Positions 8,321 to 18,091 are shown, counted from the stretch's first letter. The stretch: 29,903 nt of DNA from Candidatus Helarchaeota archaeon (GCA_016840125.1 JAEOSY010000065.1:1-29903); one strand, 5' to 3'. Notes: generated by a model from the sequence alone, not told the origin. Program-made: numbers and translations.

Positions 8321-8530
8321 TTTTTCACCTTACTCTTAGGCTTTTTAATTACGTCAATTAACACACCGTTTTATTTTAATTTATTCATCATCCTTTTGAT
8401 CCATGATGAATATTTCAAGAGGACTAATTCCATTAATCAGCAAAATGCAGAAACAGTGGTTGAACGGATTTATATAGGATGAATCGGTGCGTCAAAACCC
8501 CTCATTTTTTATCGTTCTTACTCAAGAAGA
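8321..8530. other. Short AT-rich intergenic region
   Basis: This stretch of about 210 bp lies between the start of the nucleotidyltransferase gene and the 3' end of the IscB element. It must hold the promoter of the nucleotidyltransferase gene; reading the minus strand, A/T-rich segments at about 8360-8395 are TATA candidates. No gene is visible. Confidence 0.4.
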
Positions 8531-8551
8531 CTCGCTCCTTCAGGGGGCGAG
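8531..8551 (-). repeat. Right-end hairpin of the IscB element
   Basis: CTCGCTCC (8531-8538) pairs with GGGGCGAG (8544-8551) in an eight-pair stem with one G-T wobble and a five-base loop. The TGA stop codon of iscB (8540-8542 on the minus strand) sits inside the loop, so the gene ends within the transposon end. Confidence 0.6.
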
Positions 8552-9784
8552 ATGAATTGTTCTTTCCGCCACCATCTGTGTTGTTCTCGCAGCTATGCGC
8601 AGCATTTCGGTAAGTTTAGGAACAGGCTTTAATATTTGCGAGGTTCCCTTGATATCCATGAGAATGGCATAGCCCGCTGACATTCGCCCCTTGATGAAGT
8701 ATTCCTGACTTCTGTAGTTCACCTTGTCAAACTTACGAATCCCCTGAATTTTACCCGTAGGGATTCGTCGCTGGCTGCGCACTCCCTTCGTCTGCTGATA
8801 ATCGCCGCGCGGAACACACTTCTTCAACAGTAGAGATTCACTCTTGAATGTAAGCGGTTTTCCCTGGCTGGCAATGATTAACGCATCAATGGCATGAGTT
8901 TTCTTAAAACCTAACGCCTCACGGTGTGTTTTTGTGATGTAGCCTAAGGTCTCGATTGCATTAGTTCTCTTCAAGGTTTGGTTCCGAATCACGTTCATCT
9001 GTGTGGCGTGTTTCAACCTTCCTTTCTTCGATCCCCTCACCTTTAAGGTGACTTTTCCAGCGTGAAGTAAGTTATGGCAAGTCTTACACATTATGAGCAG
9101 ATTGTCGGGATCGTCACTCCCGCCCTCCTCCTTAAATATGATATGATGGCAGTGGAGTCGTTTGTCCTTCGATTTTCCCTTGCAGTGTTGGCAGGTGTAT
9201 CCATCCCGGTGCAACACATACGCCTTCGTATTATTAAATCCATATTTTAATCCTTTTTGGTATAGTAGAGGGTTTTTCAAGACTTTAGGGTTCTTTAAGG
9301 CATGTGGGTCAAAGGTCCCCATTTCCATGATGACTTCTTTAATTGGCATTAAATTTTCAACGAATTCAATTTCCCGAAGGTGGGCATCAATCTTGCTCTT
9401 TACACTTGGCGCGAACCGTTCCTTCCGGATGGAATTTCTCCGGTTCAAGAAGCGACATTTCCGATACCGGCACTTGCGGGCTCGCCGCGACCTGCGGTAC
9501 TGGCGCCTCCGGGTCATCTTTTTTGTGATGTCCTTTCGCAGTTCCAGTTCGCTGGCGTAATACACGCGTCCCTTGCCATCGGTAACACCTGCCCCTACGA
9601 TAACACTTCCTGCGTCAATCCCCAGTGTCAACGACTGAACGCGCTCAGTTGCAGGACGGGCTTTCAGCTTAAGAGTGAATGGGGTCCTCCTCACTACTCG
9701 CGCCTTGCCTTCCTTGAGCAGCAGACGTGCAATCACGGGAACGCACGGCATCAATGGCGATCCATTCTCATTAATTACATACAC
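8540..9784 (-). CDS. iscB: IscB RNA-guided HNH/RuvC nuclease
   Basis: The 414-aa protein has every part of an IscB. The N-terminal PLMP domain (GSPLMPCVPVIARLLL, residues 8-23) leads to RuvC-I with Asp57 in LGIDAG. An arginine-rich bridge helix follows (about 90-118), then RuvC-II with Glu154. The HNH domain (190-241) has His213/His214, Asn228, His237 and a CxxC...CxxC zinc site at 198, 201, 233 and 236. RuvC-III is THAIDALIIA with His297 and Asp300, and the C-terminus has SQRRIPTGK (about 333). All catalytic residues are present, so it is predicted active. IscB proteins use an omega-RNA transcribed upstream of the gene to nick or cut DNA next to a target motif, and are the ancestors of Cas9. 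GTG at 9782-9784 is chosen because it precedes MYVINENGSPLMP directly. It is transcribed away from the surface-protein cluster and is richer in GC than its neighbours. Confidence 0.95.
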   Translation of the reverse strand: MYVINENGSPLMPCVPVIARLLLKEGKARVVRRTPFTLKLKARPATERVQSLTLGIDAGSVIVGAGVTDGKGRVYYASELELRKDITKKMTRRRQYRRSRRARKCRYRKCRFLNRRNSIRKERFAPSVKSKIDAHLREIEFVENLMPIKEVIMEMGTFDPHALKNPKVLKNPLLYQKGLKYGFNNTKAYVLHRDGYTCQHCKGKSKDKRLHCHHIIFKEEGGSDDPDNLLIMCKTCHNLLHAGKVTLKVRGSKKGRLKHATQMNVIRNQTLKRTNAIETLGYITKTHREALGFKKTHAIDALIIASQGKPLTFKSESLLLKKCVPRGDYQQTKGVRSQRRIPTGKIQGIRKFDKVNYRSQEYFIKGRMSAGYAILMDIKGTSQILKPVPKLTEMLRIAARTTQMVAERTIHLAP

Positions 9785-10060
9785 GATTTTCTTCGTTCTT
9801 TTTCAACCCTATCCATTTCTTACCTTTTCGGACTCTCATTCGAGTAAATCCTCCTCAGCTCATTGGTCCACAACGAGCGTCATCGGGTTGTGCGTATCCA
9901 TGCCCTGCGAACAGGCAAGGAATCCGACGTCACCTCGACAATGATGGAACGGCTTTTTCCACCGATGCCACCGCTCCTACCCTCAGAGCTTTTAGCCATT
10001 GGCGACAGAGCAACGGTCTGGTGCGTCAACCGAAGGTGTCGTGACCGATCCATCGGAGCA

Positions 10061-10109
10061 TGCATTTCTCCATACTGAGTCTGGTGAACTTGCATTTCTC
10101 CATGCTGAG
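10061..10109 (-). repeat. Two-copy 19-bp hairpin repeat inside the omega-RNA region
   Basis: CTCAGTATGGAGAAATGCA (minus strand, 10061-10079) and CTCAGCATGGAGAAATGCA (10091-10109) are identical at 18 of 19 positions with a period of 30 bp. Each can fold as a four-pair stem closing GGAGAA; the single difference changes a C-G pair to U-G and keeps the stem. Confidence 0.8.
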
Positions 10110-10131
10110 CCTGAAGCCTGCGCCTTCAGGC
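10109..10131 (-). repeat. Left-end hairpin of the IscB element
   Basis: GCCTGAAG (10109-10116) and CTTCAGGC (10124-10131) are a perfect eight-base inverted repeat with a seven-base loop. An alternative fold is CGCC-TGAA-GGCG on the minus strand. It shares CCTTCAGG with the right-end hairpin. Confidence 0.6.
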
Positions 10132-10140
10132 GTGGGTAAT

Positions 10141-10860
10141 TCACTTAATTTTATCTTTCACGATTTAAAAGATGGAGAACTAGTCAATCACCGCCTAATC
10201 ACCTAACCTTATAATTCATCAGCAGTTTCAGGAGATGGTGGTTTATAAAGGTTCGCAATTAAAATGCGCAAAATAGTAATTTAACGCCCATTTCAAGCGT
10301 TGCATCTCCGAAGAGCCCCCTATGAGCCATCTTCAGGAATACAATCAGCCTCGGATGTTGTACTGGAATTTTAGGACAAAATTATTCACAGATTGTTTGG
10401 TGGTGTATATTTTAATATCCTGAAAGTATTGCAGGTTCTCGGTTAAGTCAAAGTTACAACTCATCACGATGATTTCCTCGCGTATCAGCTCCCATGGGCT
10501 ACTTTTATGTATCATTGGTTCAAAATTGAGTGTTTTCAAGGAAGATTAGGTCTTCTTTGGGTGAAATTAAAGCGAGATAAAGAACCTCGGAAAAGGTACC
10601 TACCATTTCAAAATGTTCTCGGGGAATATGCAAATCCCTTTACGTTCAGAAATCATCCCATAAGCTTTTAGTTGAGGAATTCATGAATTTAATTTTTGAG
10701 AAAATCTCAATATTTTTTCTATTTTTTGCGCAATCAATAGAATGGGGTGTTTAAATATGCTCAAAGCAAAATTCTTAAATAGATAAATGTGAATACACCG
10801 AATATATTTTTGGGAATTTTAGGATCCGGAATAATGAATTCTATTATTTAATTATCGTTA
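10141..10860. other. Intergenic region, 720 bp, no supported gene
   Basis: Between the IscB element and the giant surface protein I see no convincing gene. A 64-codon minus-strand frame (10345-10539) starts with ATG and has protein-like composition, but no recognisable motif; it could be a small gene or a relic. The last 120 bp are very AT-rich and include TTTAAATA (10750-10757) and TTCTTAAATAGATAAATG (10772-10789), either of which could be the TATA region for the downstream gene. Confidence 0.4.
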
Positions 10861-13800
10861 ATGAGTGGGTTGTTTCAAATGAAGAAGAACGCTAAAGTTA
10901 TCGCATCACTATTCTGCATGTGTATTATGGTGAGCATGGTTTTTATTGAAGCTGATAATAATTCATTAATAATCACGGCGGATTTACGAGTTGTCAATAA
11001 TAAATTTGAGGCAGATGTTGGTGAAATCATTGAGTTTGATGCTTTCTATACTAGCGGTCCTTGGCAAACCCTCGTATATTTCTTTCACGATGGGAGCGAG
11101 CCCCTTCAGACCACGGATACTACAGTTCCTCATGCATTTCCAATGGAGGGCAAGTACCTAGTTACATTAATGGTGGTCGGTATGGCGGGCATCTCTGATA
11201 CTGATACGGTAGAGATCACGATCATCAACAGCCAACCCTCGGCGTCCATTGAAATGGCGAATCAGGACGGTGACCCCACAACCTCTGCGCAAGAGGATGA
11301 GAATATCGCCCTTCATGTTGTTGATCCGACTGATACACCCAATGATTTGGGGATCCTTCAGTACCGGTGGCTCCTTGGGGACGGCAACGTGGTGACAGGT
11401 TCTGAGATTCAGTATGCATGGCGGTATGCGGGTACGTACACGATAACTCTTCAAGTTCTCGATGATCAGCTGGCAATGAACTATGAGACAACTGAGATTA
11501 TGATCACGAACACCCCTCCAATTGCTGAATTTGAAGTAGTATCAGACCAAGGTCTCGAAACCTATCACGCGGTTGAAGATGAAACTCTGGTGTTCAATGC
11601 GAGCGCCACACAGGACACAACCTCTGATTATCAGAAGCTCCAATATTATTGGGACTTCGATGATGGGACGGTGGGTCGTGGGCGGGAGATTCACCATACC
11701 TATTACGAATCGGGCTTATATATAATAAAACTATTGGTGATGGATGATGATGGCGCTTCCTCCACCCTCGAGAAAACCATTACCATCAATAATCTAGCTC
11801 CCACGATTGATATCACCACTACTGACGTTCTTCTTGAAGAAGGACAAACCTTCACCTTTCTGGCAGAATCTCACGATACACCCACTGACTATCAACGGTT
11901 AGAGTATTTCTGGGGCTTCGGGCAAACTGGGTGGCAGACGAGTCATCCTTGGACGGATGATTGGGCGGGGATCATTTCCGCAGAAGTTGAAGATCCGGAA
12001 GGGCAGACTGATATCGATCAAGTTAACGTTACGGTTCTTAACGTTCCCCCCCAAGCTTCCATTTCCATGGCGTTCATCACCGGGAATCTAACACTAAAAG
12101 CGGCAGGTACGCCCAACAATACCATTGAGTTTAGGCTCTACGGCAATGAGCAAGTCGTTACCAATTTCACGTTGGACCGCATTCCCGGTGATCCGAAATC
12201 CCAAGCCATTACGATTCCCTTCCTGTTTGATCTCTCAAAAACGTGGCGGATCGAGGTAGCTTACAAGGACGCTATTGAGGGGGCAAATCCCTCATGGCTC
12301 ACGTTCACTTTACCTGATGGGAACGCCTACCAAGCGTATCATAACTTCGTGGTTAATCATGAAGCGACGTGGGTTTGGGAGGTACTCCCGCACGATTATT
12401 TTTTCTCGTGGCCAATCACCTTTAATGGGACGATCTTCGACCCGAGCTCGGATGGAATTAATGGAGAGGTGAAGTTCAACTCAATCTCCATCTTGAATAT
12501 ATCCCATGTTGAAGATGGGTCATGGCCAGTTGAGCTCCCCTTTGAGGTGACGCTGTATCTGTCGCATGGAAGCTTACTCGCAGTGACCGCCGAAGACGAT
12601 GACGGTGCTAGTGCCTATGCCCAAGTCGAAATTTATGATGGGGGGCAGATGGCGATCTCATATCTCGCCCCTCGAATCGAAATAGGTGCCCCTCTCCAAG
12701 TAACAGAGGATATGCTAGTAGATTTTACCCCCGTGTATTATGGACCATATCCACTTGAATCTCTCACATTTACATGGAATTTTGGTGATGGTAACGTCGT
12801 GGTGGGGGCGAACGTCAACCACACATACTCGAGTAGTGGGGATTACCTTGTGCAATTGACAGTAGAAGATCCTCAAGGGGAGACAACCACTCGGGGAGTA
12901 GTTATCGAAGTAGAGAATTTTGTTCCTATTGTTGAGGTTATGGGCATTTTCGAGAGTACGGAGGACTACGAGCTGGACTTCGAACCGCAGGTGTATGAAT
13001 CCGCCTCCGACCAAGACGATCTCAGGTACTTCTGGGTCCTCGGAGATGGTGCCGTGGCAGCTGGAACAGGCGTCAGCCATCGCTACGCACGGAGTGGTAG
13101 TTATTCATTACAACTCAGAGTCGTGGACGATAATGGTGCAGTCGGAATGCAATCCGTGCCTGTCACAATCTATGATGAGTCACCAGTAGTGGATGGTCCA
13201 TACGGTTTCGAGGTGGTTGAAGGGGGTACAATCATCGCGGAAATAGTTGTTTATGATAGCACAGTTGATGAACCCAACCTTCAGTACTGTTGGGCATATG
13301 ATTCCGAAATTACTTACTCCCGGATTTTCACCACACGCGAGGATGACGGATTTTACAACGTCTCCCTTACAATTGAAGATCCTGGAACCATCGCAGTCCA
13401 AGACAATATCTCCCTCGCTTTCATTAGTGAACCCCCCGTTGTCGTTGCCTCTAACTTCATTCTTTATGGCGCTCCCTCGTCGCTTGATCTAAAAGCGTAT
13501 GCCTTGGACTCTTACACAGATATCCCAGATTTGACTTATACATGGTATATTGATGATGTCCTCATCCCAGATGGAACTGGTGTTGCCTCAACCATTAACT
13601 ATAATTTTCTTGAATCCCGGACCTATCACGGCCATGTAATCGTCGAGGATGACAGTGGCTACGCGGTCTCAAGTGAATTCACCACCATGGTAATATTGGA
13701 TTCAGATGGGGACGGCCTCACGGATGAGGTTGAGGTAGAGTATGGCACGAATGGCTCCTCTGCGGATAGTGATGGCGACTTCCTCACCGATACATATGAA

Positions 13801-16800
13801 TTGGATGAATCGCATACGAACCCCAATGCATGGGACTCAGATGGAGATTTGCTTGCGGACGGATTGGACGCCAACACGAGCGTTATGACCGGTGAGCTCA
13901 TTTTAGGCACCGATCCATGGAATCCCGATACTGATGGGGATAACCTCACAGACGGATTGGAGGTACTGGGTTGGGACATCCTAGTCCACGAGTGGGTAGA
14001 TGGATTCGACCCCCAGGGGAATAAAACTCGTCATGTCTTTGCTAACCCGCTGAAGATCGATACCGATGGCGACGGGCTGACGGACTGGGAAGAATGGGAC
14101 CTTCGCTACGATCCGGAGCGCCCCGATACGGATGGGGATGGAGAAACTGATTTCGAGGAAGAAGGACGCGCAGCGGCTTTTGATACGGATAATGATGGGT
14201 TAAGCGATTCACTCGAGAACACTCCTATCACAGAATATGTGCCCCTGAAATATGTATCACACCTCACAACCGACAGTTCCTGGGAAAATGCAATGGATAT
14301 TCAAGGCGAGATAACCAACACGGAAGTCGCTGGCAAGGATTCGTGGATTGGCCAATCCCGTGTGCAATCAACCCCACAGCTGGTGACATTTATTGGAGAG
14401 GTCGATTCCATAACAACTGAGTACAATAAATTAGTAATTTATGTCAACCTCTCAGCAGGAGGTGTCGATGCTCACTTTCAGCTGTGGAATGGAAATGATT
14501 GGGTGACCTACCGAACTTTCCAAGAAAATACCTCTGATTACATTGTGATAACGACCGATAGTGTGAATACATCACAATGGGTACATGGAGGAATCTTGAA
14601 ATTCCGCCTCGAAGGAGGATATATCCTCGACGAAACCGATACAGGCATATATTACAACAGTTTTATTGAACTATTCTTTGTTGAAGTTACAGGAGTCATC
14701 AAATATTTCCTCGCATCTGAGAGCGTGTGGTCAGACGCCTATGAAATTCAGGGTGATATAATAAACACCCAAATAAATGATGGAAGTTCGTGGTTTGGAC
14801 GTAGTAAAGTCCCGTTATCACCTTTAACAGTGAATTTCGAAGGGGTAATCAATTCTATTACTACTATTGATAATAAAATTACAATTTTCTTTCGCGTTTC
14901 TGCGGATGATTTTCCTGCACAGTTATATCTTTATGATGGGAATGATTGGGTTCTTTATCAAACCTTTGAAGAATCCTTAGCTAAATCCATTATTTTAATT
15001 ACTGATGAGTCAAATGCGTCCCAATGGATTCATAGTGGAACTTTACGATTCTCCATCAAGAGTGGCTATACTGAGGAGCCATGGTGGTTGATCCCTAAAT
15101 ATAATAGTTACATTGAATTATTCTACTTCCAGATTGAGGAATTCACTGAGGTAACGACTACTATCTCAGATTCCGAACTCCCTGATACTGATGGAGATGG
15201 ACTATTTGATTGGGAGGAGTACTATCCTGGAAAAGATGGTTTTATTACTCATCTACGAAATAATGACACGGATAATGATGCACTCTTAGATAGCAGTGAG
15301 GTGTTCTCTATAACAAAAGAATATGGAAAACGCGAGAGAGTTTTAATTACTAGGTTATTTGATGAATGGAAAAAAGCAGAATTTTATTTTACAGCAATAA
15401 TTGGAGGAAGAGTCCAAAATTCTACAGTAACCGTAGGTTTTTCTAGCCAGACTGATTTAAAAATAAATTTGGTACAGGTCCAAGTCGCAGGTGTTGCTAT
15501 TATTGAGGATATGAATCCAGAAATTGAAGAACCTATTGATATCAATGGAATAATTTTTTATAAGAATTATAACATATCCAAAGAGATCACAACATATTCT
15601 GGGGAATGGAGACTCATTATTGATATAGAACCCCTCGATCCTGACTCTATTGAGGAATTTTCTATTTTATTAGAAGATTTCAAAGTGGACGTAATGCAGG
15701 GACTTGATCCGCTTAATCCTGATTGTGATAAGGATGGGTTGTTTGATGGATATGAGTTGAATCCAGCTTTCTCTGGATGGGTTACTAATCCAAAAGTTTG
15801 GGACAGTGATGGAGATTTTTGGAGTGATTTTGATGAAATCCGAAATTATAACACAAACCCTCTTTCCACGGATACTGATGGAGATGGAGTAGATGATCCC
15901 TATGATCAAGATCCCCTTTTCAACCTCATGTTGAAGATAAATATCTATAAAGGACATTTCGAAAATGCTTATTTTACCCGGCGATTGGCAGTTGTTGTAA
16001 AAATAGAGGATCAAGCTATCGCAACTCCCGCCATTTGGGCTTCTGAAGATCCGATTCAGCGAGGTTGGTGGATTTTCAAATGGACTGCTGATAGAACCGC
16101 AAACTTTGAAGCAGCAGGATTTACAGAGTACTATTTTGATACCCCAGATCAACGTTCATCTCTCCAGATCGGACTAGAACTCTGGAAAGTCACAATACTC
16201 TGGGATACGAAATTGTTAGATATGAGTTATTCTTATGCTCTTGGGACTGGTTTAGATACTAATCCTTCAGGATCTGAAACATTAGTAGATGAAGAGGGAG
16301 ATTGGGTGCGATTTGATGTTCAAACTATTGGAATGAAACGCGTAAATACTATTGCTATTAAAACAGAAGGTAACTTTTTTGAGGGCCATTACTCTGAAAT
16401 TGAACGGTTCATAGTTGTTGTGTTAGGTATAGATGAACCTGATGATCTATTTACTAATGGCGTAAATGTTATCGTTATCCCTGTAAGCCTATTCATCCAT
16501 ACTAAGTTGCATGCTATGTGGGAAAACGAGGATATCCCGATAGAGCTAAATGATGCTTCTGATAGTGGCTTTAATGCCTCATTCTACGGTTTAAGTGGTA
16601 ATGCAGAAAATATCAATCAGTATGTAGAGGGAATGATTGTAAAGGGGTTAGACGAGGGTGATTATGTAACTATTCTAGAAGCTTGGGCGATTCTTGAATA
16701 TCTAGTAAATAATGCAACAGACCATCCTTTATATTCATATTATATCTGTGATGAAGCAGGGGAAGTTGAAAGTCTTGGATTGGCAAGAGAAATCCTCGAT

Positions 16801-18033
16801 CTGATCCCATTTGACGCGCAGATGATGGAAAATGATGATACGGGTCCTATGCCCAAAGGATTCTGGGATTGGTTAATAAGCATTTTTATAACTATTCTTT
16901 TAATTATCGCACTCGCAGTTCTGGCGCCTTTTATTTTCTTAGGAATACTTATTATCTCGTTAATCTACATTGGTATTGTACTTATAGGACCTCTTATTGC
17001 TGCAGCCGTCCTTGCGGTACTCAAATTAATCATTTTAATCTATGTCTTTATTATGTTAGCCTTGACACTTCTTAGTTTGATTTTAGCATTCTTCACCTTC
17101 TTGATCTTCCTGTTTATTCTTACGGCATCACAGCCAGAACTGATGTCATTTGGTTTTTTATGGTTTGAACTAAATGAACCAACAGCAAGTGGTCGATTTG
17201 AAATAGTTATTGAGTTTGAATATTCCTCCATTCTCGACTTAACAATCCCCTGTTTAAAAATTAATACTTACCAAGATGGAGAACTCATGGTTGGAATAAT
17301 ATTATCTTTCGGAATTCCTGTTGATGTAGGTAATTTAATTTTACCACCAAAGCCCGAAGAGAGCCTTTTAAGTTCAGAAAATATTGAAGCTCAAGTAGCT
17401 ACATTGGAATCAAACTCTGTAGATGAAGCAGATGGTGAGAGTTTCAATTTAGGAAGATGGTTCGCCCTTATTCCTGCATTAATATTCTTACCCCTTCTTT
17501 ATGTCTTTTCAAATAATCCATTAGCGGGATTAATTCTCATAGTATTGAGTCCTGTAGTCATATTTTTATTTCTAATTTTAATGATATTTTTAAATCCAAG
17601 TGATAATATAGAATCTCTAAAAGCAGAGACAACTGGCTATGCTATAGGATTGTTTTTGTTGGGAAAATCAATAGCGGCACCTATGTGGATTAAAGGTGGT
17701 TTTAAGCAAGATGCACCTAAATCAATAGGTATGGGATTTCTAATTGGATGGCTTATACTACCATCAATATTTCCAGAATATTTATCATTGGGACCGCCGT
17801 TGGATCCGGATGGTATTTTGATCGCACTTGCGTATACGGGATTTGCAGCTCTCAGTGCTTATCTTTATAATAGCAAGGGGACTGATAATCAGATTATGGC
17901 GAAAAATACTTGGAATTCAGTAGGTTTAGTTTTCATGTTTTTAGGTCTAGCATTGATGGTATTAATCAGGTTATCATTTTTCTTAGATTGGCTATTAGCA
18001 GTTCATCACGGATTTGAAATTTCATTTCTTTAG
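10861..18033 (+). CDS. Giant PKD/thrombospondin-3 membrane-anchored surface protein
   Basis: The 2390-aa protein begins with a signal peptide (hydrophobic core in residues 13-30). ATG at 10861 or the in-frame ATG at 10879 (codon 7) could be the start. About eight PKD-type Ig domains, recognised by WxFGDG-like motifs, lie at roughly 35-395 and 600-947, with a non-PKD segment between. From about 947 to 1125 come thrombospondin-3-type calcium loops of the DxDGDGLTDxxE kind, and more at about 1441-1480 and 1622-1682. Two copies of a domain of about 145 aa (1135-1280 and 1285-1430) contain the matching segments WNGNDWVTY and YDGNDWVLY. Hydrophobic helices cluster at about 2003-2093 and 2200-2385. 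It is thus an exported protein anchored by many C-terminal membrane segments, likely binding Ca2+ and acting in the envelope or adhesion. GC content falls from the 5' half to the 3' half. Its family role is inferred; no catalytic domain is seen. Confidence 0.85.
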   Translation: MSGLFQMKKNAKVIASLFCMCIMVSMVFIEADNNSLIITADLRVVNNKFEADVGEIIEFDAFYTSGPWQTLVYFFHDGSEPLQTTDTTVPHAFPMEGKYLVTLMVVGMAGISDTDTVEITIINSQPSASIEMANQDGDPTTSAQEDENIALHVVDPTDTPNDLGILQYRWLLGDGNVVTGSEIQYAWRYAGTYTITLQVLDDQLAMNYETTEIMITNTPPIAEFEVVSDQGLETYHAVEDETLVFNASATQDTTSDYQKLQYYWDFDDGTVGRGREIHHTYYESGLYIIKLLVMDDDGASSTLEKTITINNLAPTIDITTTDVLLEEGQTFTFLAESHDTPTDYQRLEYFWGFGQTGWQTSHPWTDDWAGIISAEVEDPEGQTDIDQVNVTVLNVPPQASISMAFITGNLTLKAAGTPNNTIEFRLYGNEQVVTNFTLDRIPGDPKSQAITIPFLFDLSKTWRIEVAYKDAIEGANPSWLTFTLPDGNAYQAYHNFVVNHEATWVWEVLPHDYFFSWPITFNGTIFDPSSDGINGEVKFNSISILNISHVEDGSWPVELPFEVTLYLSHGSLLAVTAEDDDGASAYAQVEIYDGGQMAISYLAPRIEIGAPLQVTEDMLVDFTPVYYGPYPLESLTFTWNFGDGNVVVGANVNHTYSSSGDYLVQLTVEDPQGETTTRGVVIEVENFVPIVEVMGIFESTEDYELDFEPQVYESASDQDDLRYFWVLGDGAVAAGTGVSHRYARSGSYSLQLRVVDDNGAVGMQSVPVTIYDESPVVDGPYGFEVVEGGTIIAEIVVYDSTVDEPNLQYCWAYDSEITYSRIFTTREDDGFYNVSLTIEDPGTIAVQDNISLAFISEPPVVVASNFILYGAPSSLDLKAYALDSYTDIPDLTYTWYIDDVLIPDGTGVASTINYNFLESRTYHGHVIVEDDSGYAVSSEFTTMVILDSDGDGLTDEVEVEYGTNGSSADSDGDFLTDTYELDESHTNPNAWDSDGDLLADGLDANTSVMTGELILGTDPWNPDTDGDNLTDGLEVLGWDILVHEWVDGFDPQGNKTRHVFANPLKIDTDGDGLTDWEEWDLRYDPERPDTDGDGETDFEEEGRAAAFDTDNDGLSDSLENTPITEYVPLKYVSHLTTDSSWENAMDIQGEITNTEVAGKDSWIGQSRVQSTPQLVTFIGEVDSITTEYNKLVIYVNLSAGGVDAHFQLWNGNDWVTYRTFQENTSDYIVITTDSVNTSQWVHGGILKFRLEGGYILDETDTGIYYNSFIELFFVEVTGVIKYFLASESVWSDAYEIQGDIINTQINDGSSWFGRSKVPLSPLTVNFEGVINSITTIDNKITIFFRVSADDFPAQLYLYDGNDWVLYQTFEESLAKSIILITDESNASQWIHSGTLRFSIKSGYTEEPWWLIPKYNSYIELFYFQIEEFTEVTTTISDSELPDTDGDGLFDWEEYYPGKDGFITHLRNNDTDNDALLDSSEVFSITKEYGKRERVLITRLFDEWKKAEFYFTAIIGGRVQNSTVTVGFSSQTDLKINLVQVQVAGVAIIEDMNPEIEEPIDINGIIFYKNYNISKEITTYSGEWRLIIDIEPLDPDSIEEFSILLEDFKVDVMQGLDPLNPDCDKDGLFDGYELNPAFSGWVTNPKVWDSDGDFWSDFDEIRNYNTNPLSTDTDGDGVDDPYDQDPLFNLMLKINIYKGHFENAYFTRRLAVVVKIEDQAIATPAIWASEDPIQRGWWIFKWTADRTANFEAAGFTEYYFDTPDQRSSLQIGLELWKVTILWDTKLLDMSYSYALGTGLDTNPSGSETLVDEEGDWVRFDVQTIGMKRVNTIAIKTEGNFFEGHYSEIERFIVVVLGIDEPDDLFTNGVNVIVIPVSLFIHTKLHAMWENEDIPIELNDASDSGFNASFYGLSGNAENINQYVEGMIVKGLDEGDYVTILEAWAILEYLVNNATDHPLYSYYICDEAGEVESLGLAREILDLIPFDAQMMENDDTGPMPKGFWDWLISIFITILLIIALAVLAPFIFLGILIISLIYIGIVLIGPLIAAAVLAVLKLIILIYVFIMLALTLLSLILAFFTFLIFLFILTASQPELMSFGFLWFELNEPTASGRFEIVIEFEYSSILDLTIPCLKINTYQDGELMVGIILSFGIPVDVGNLILPPKPEESLLSSENIEAQVATLESNSVDEADGESFNLGRWFALIPALIFLPLLYVFSNNPLAGLILIVLSPVVIFLFLILMIFLNPSDNIESLKAETTGYAIGLFLLGKSIAAPMWIKGGFKQDAPKSIGMGFLIGWLILPSIFPEYLSLGPPLDPDGILIALAYTGFAALSAYLYNSKGTDNQIMAKNTWNSVGLVFMFLGLALMVLIRLSFFLDWLLAVHHGFEISFL

Positions 18034-18091
18034 AAATCTTGAACAAAACTCAAATTAATTTGAATCTCAATTTCAATAAAAGGAATAAGAA

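Larger units (their letters stand above)
9785..10131 (-). ncRNA. Probable omega-RNA of the IscB element
   Basis: About 350 bp between the element's left end and the iscB start contain no credible gene on the minus strand. Stable-looking inverted repeats are present: the end hairpin (10109-10131), two GCAT-GGAGAA-ATGC type hairpins (10061-10109), and near iscB an ACTC-GAAT-GAG hairpin followed by GTCCGAAAAGG and preceded by GAGGAGG (about 9815-9855). Omega-RNAs lie exactly here, upstream of iscB, with the guide taken from the DNA next to the left end. The guide of this copy would therefore read from the minus strand just beyond 10140. The exact 5' and 3' ends are unknown. Confidence 0.65.
8515..10145 (-). 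mobile_element. IscB (IS200/IS605-superfamily-like) element without transposase
   Basis: The element consists of iscB, an upstream omega-RNA region and a hairpin at each end. The two hairpins share the octamer CCTTCAGG (8537-8544 and 10123-10130), as expected for subterminal hairpins recognised by a Y1 transposase. No tnpA is encoded here, so mobility would depend on a transposase elsewhere. The exact ends are not determined: there is no target duplication in this superfamily, and a comparison with an empty site is needed. Confidence 0.6.

Noticed and set aside
9162..9944. Several overlapping plus-strand frames opposite iscB and its RNA region
   Set aside because: They are antisense to a protein with a full set of conserved residues and show no recognisable domain.
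9880..10095. 71-codon minus-strand frame upstream of iscB
   Set aside because: It coincides with the omega-RNA region and its hairpin repeats; no protein family pattern is seen.
10061..10109. CRISPR array
   Set aside because: There are only two 19-bp units with an 11-bp gap, located within the IscB RNA region; no other evenly spaced repeats were found anywhere in the window.
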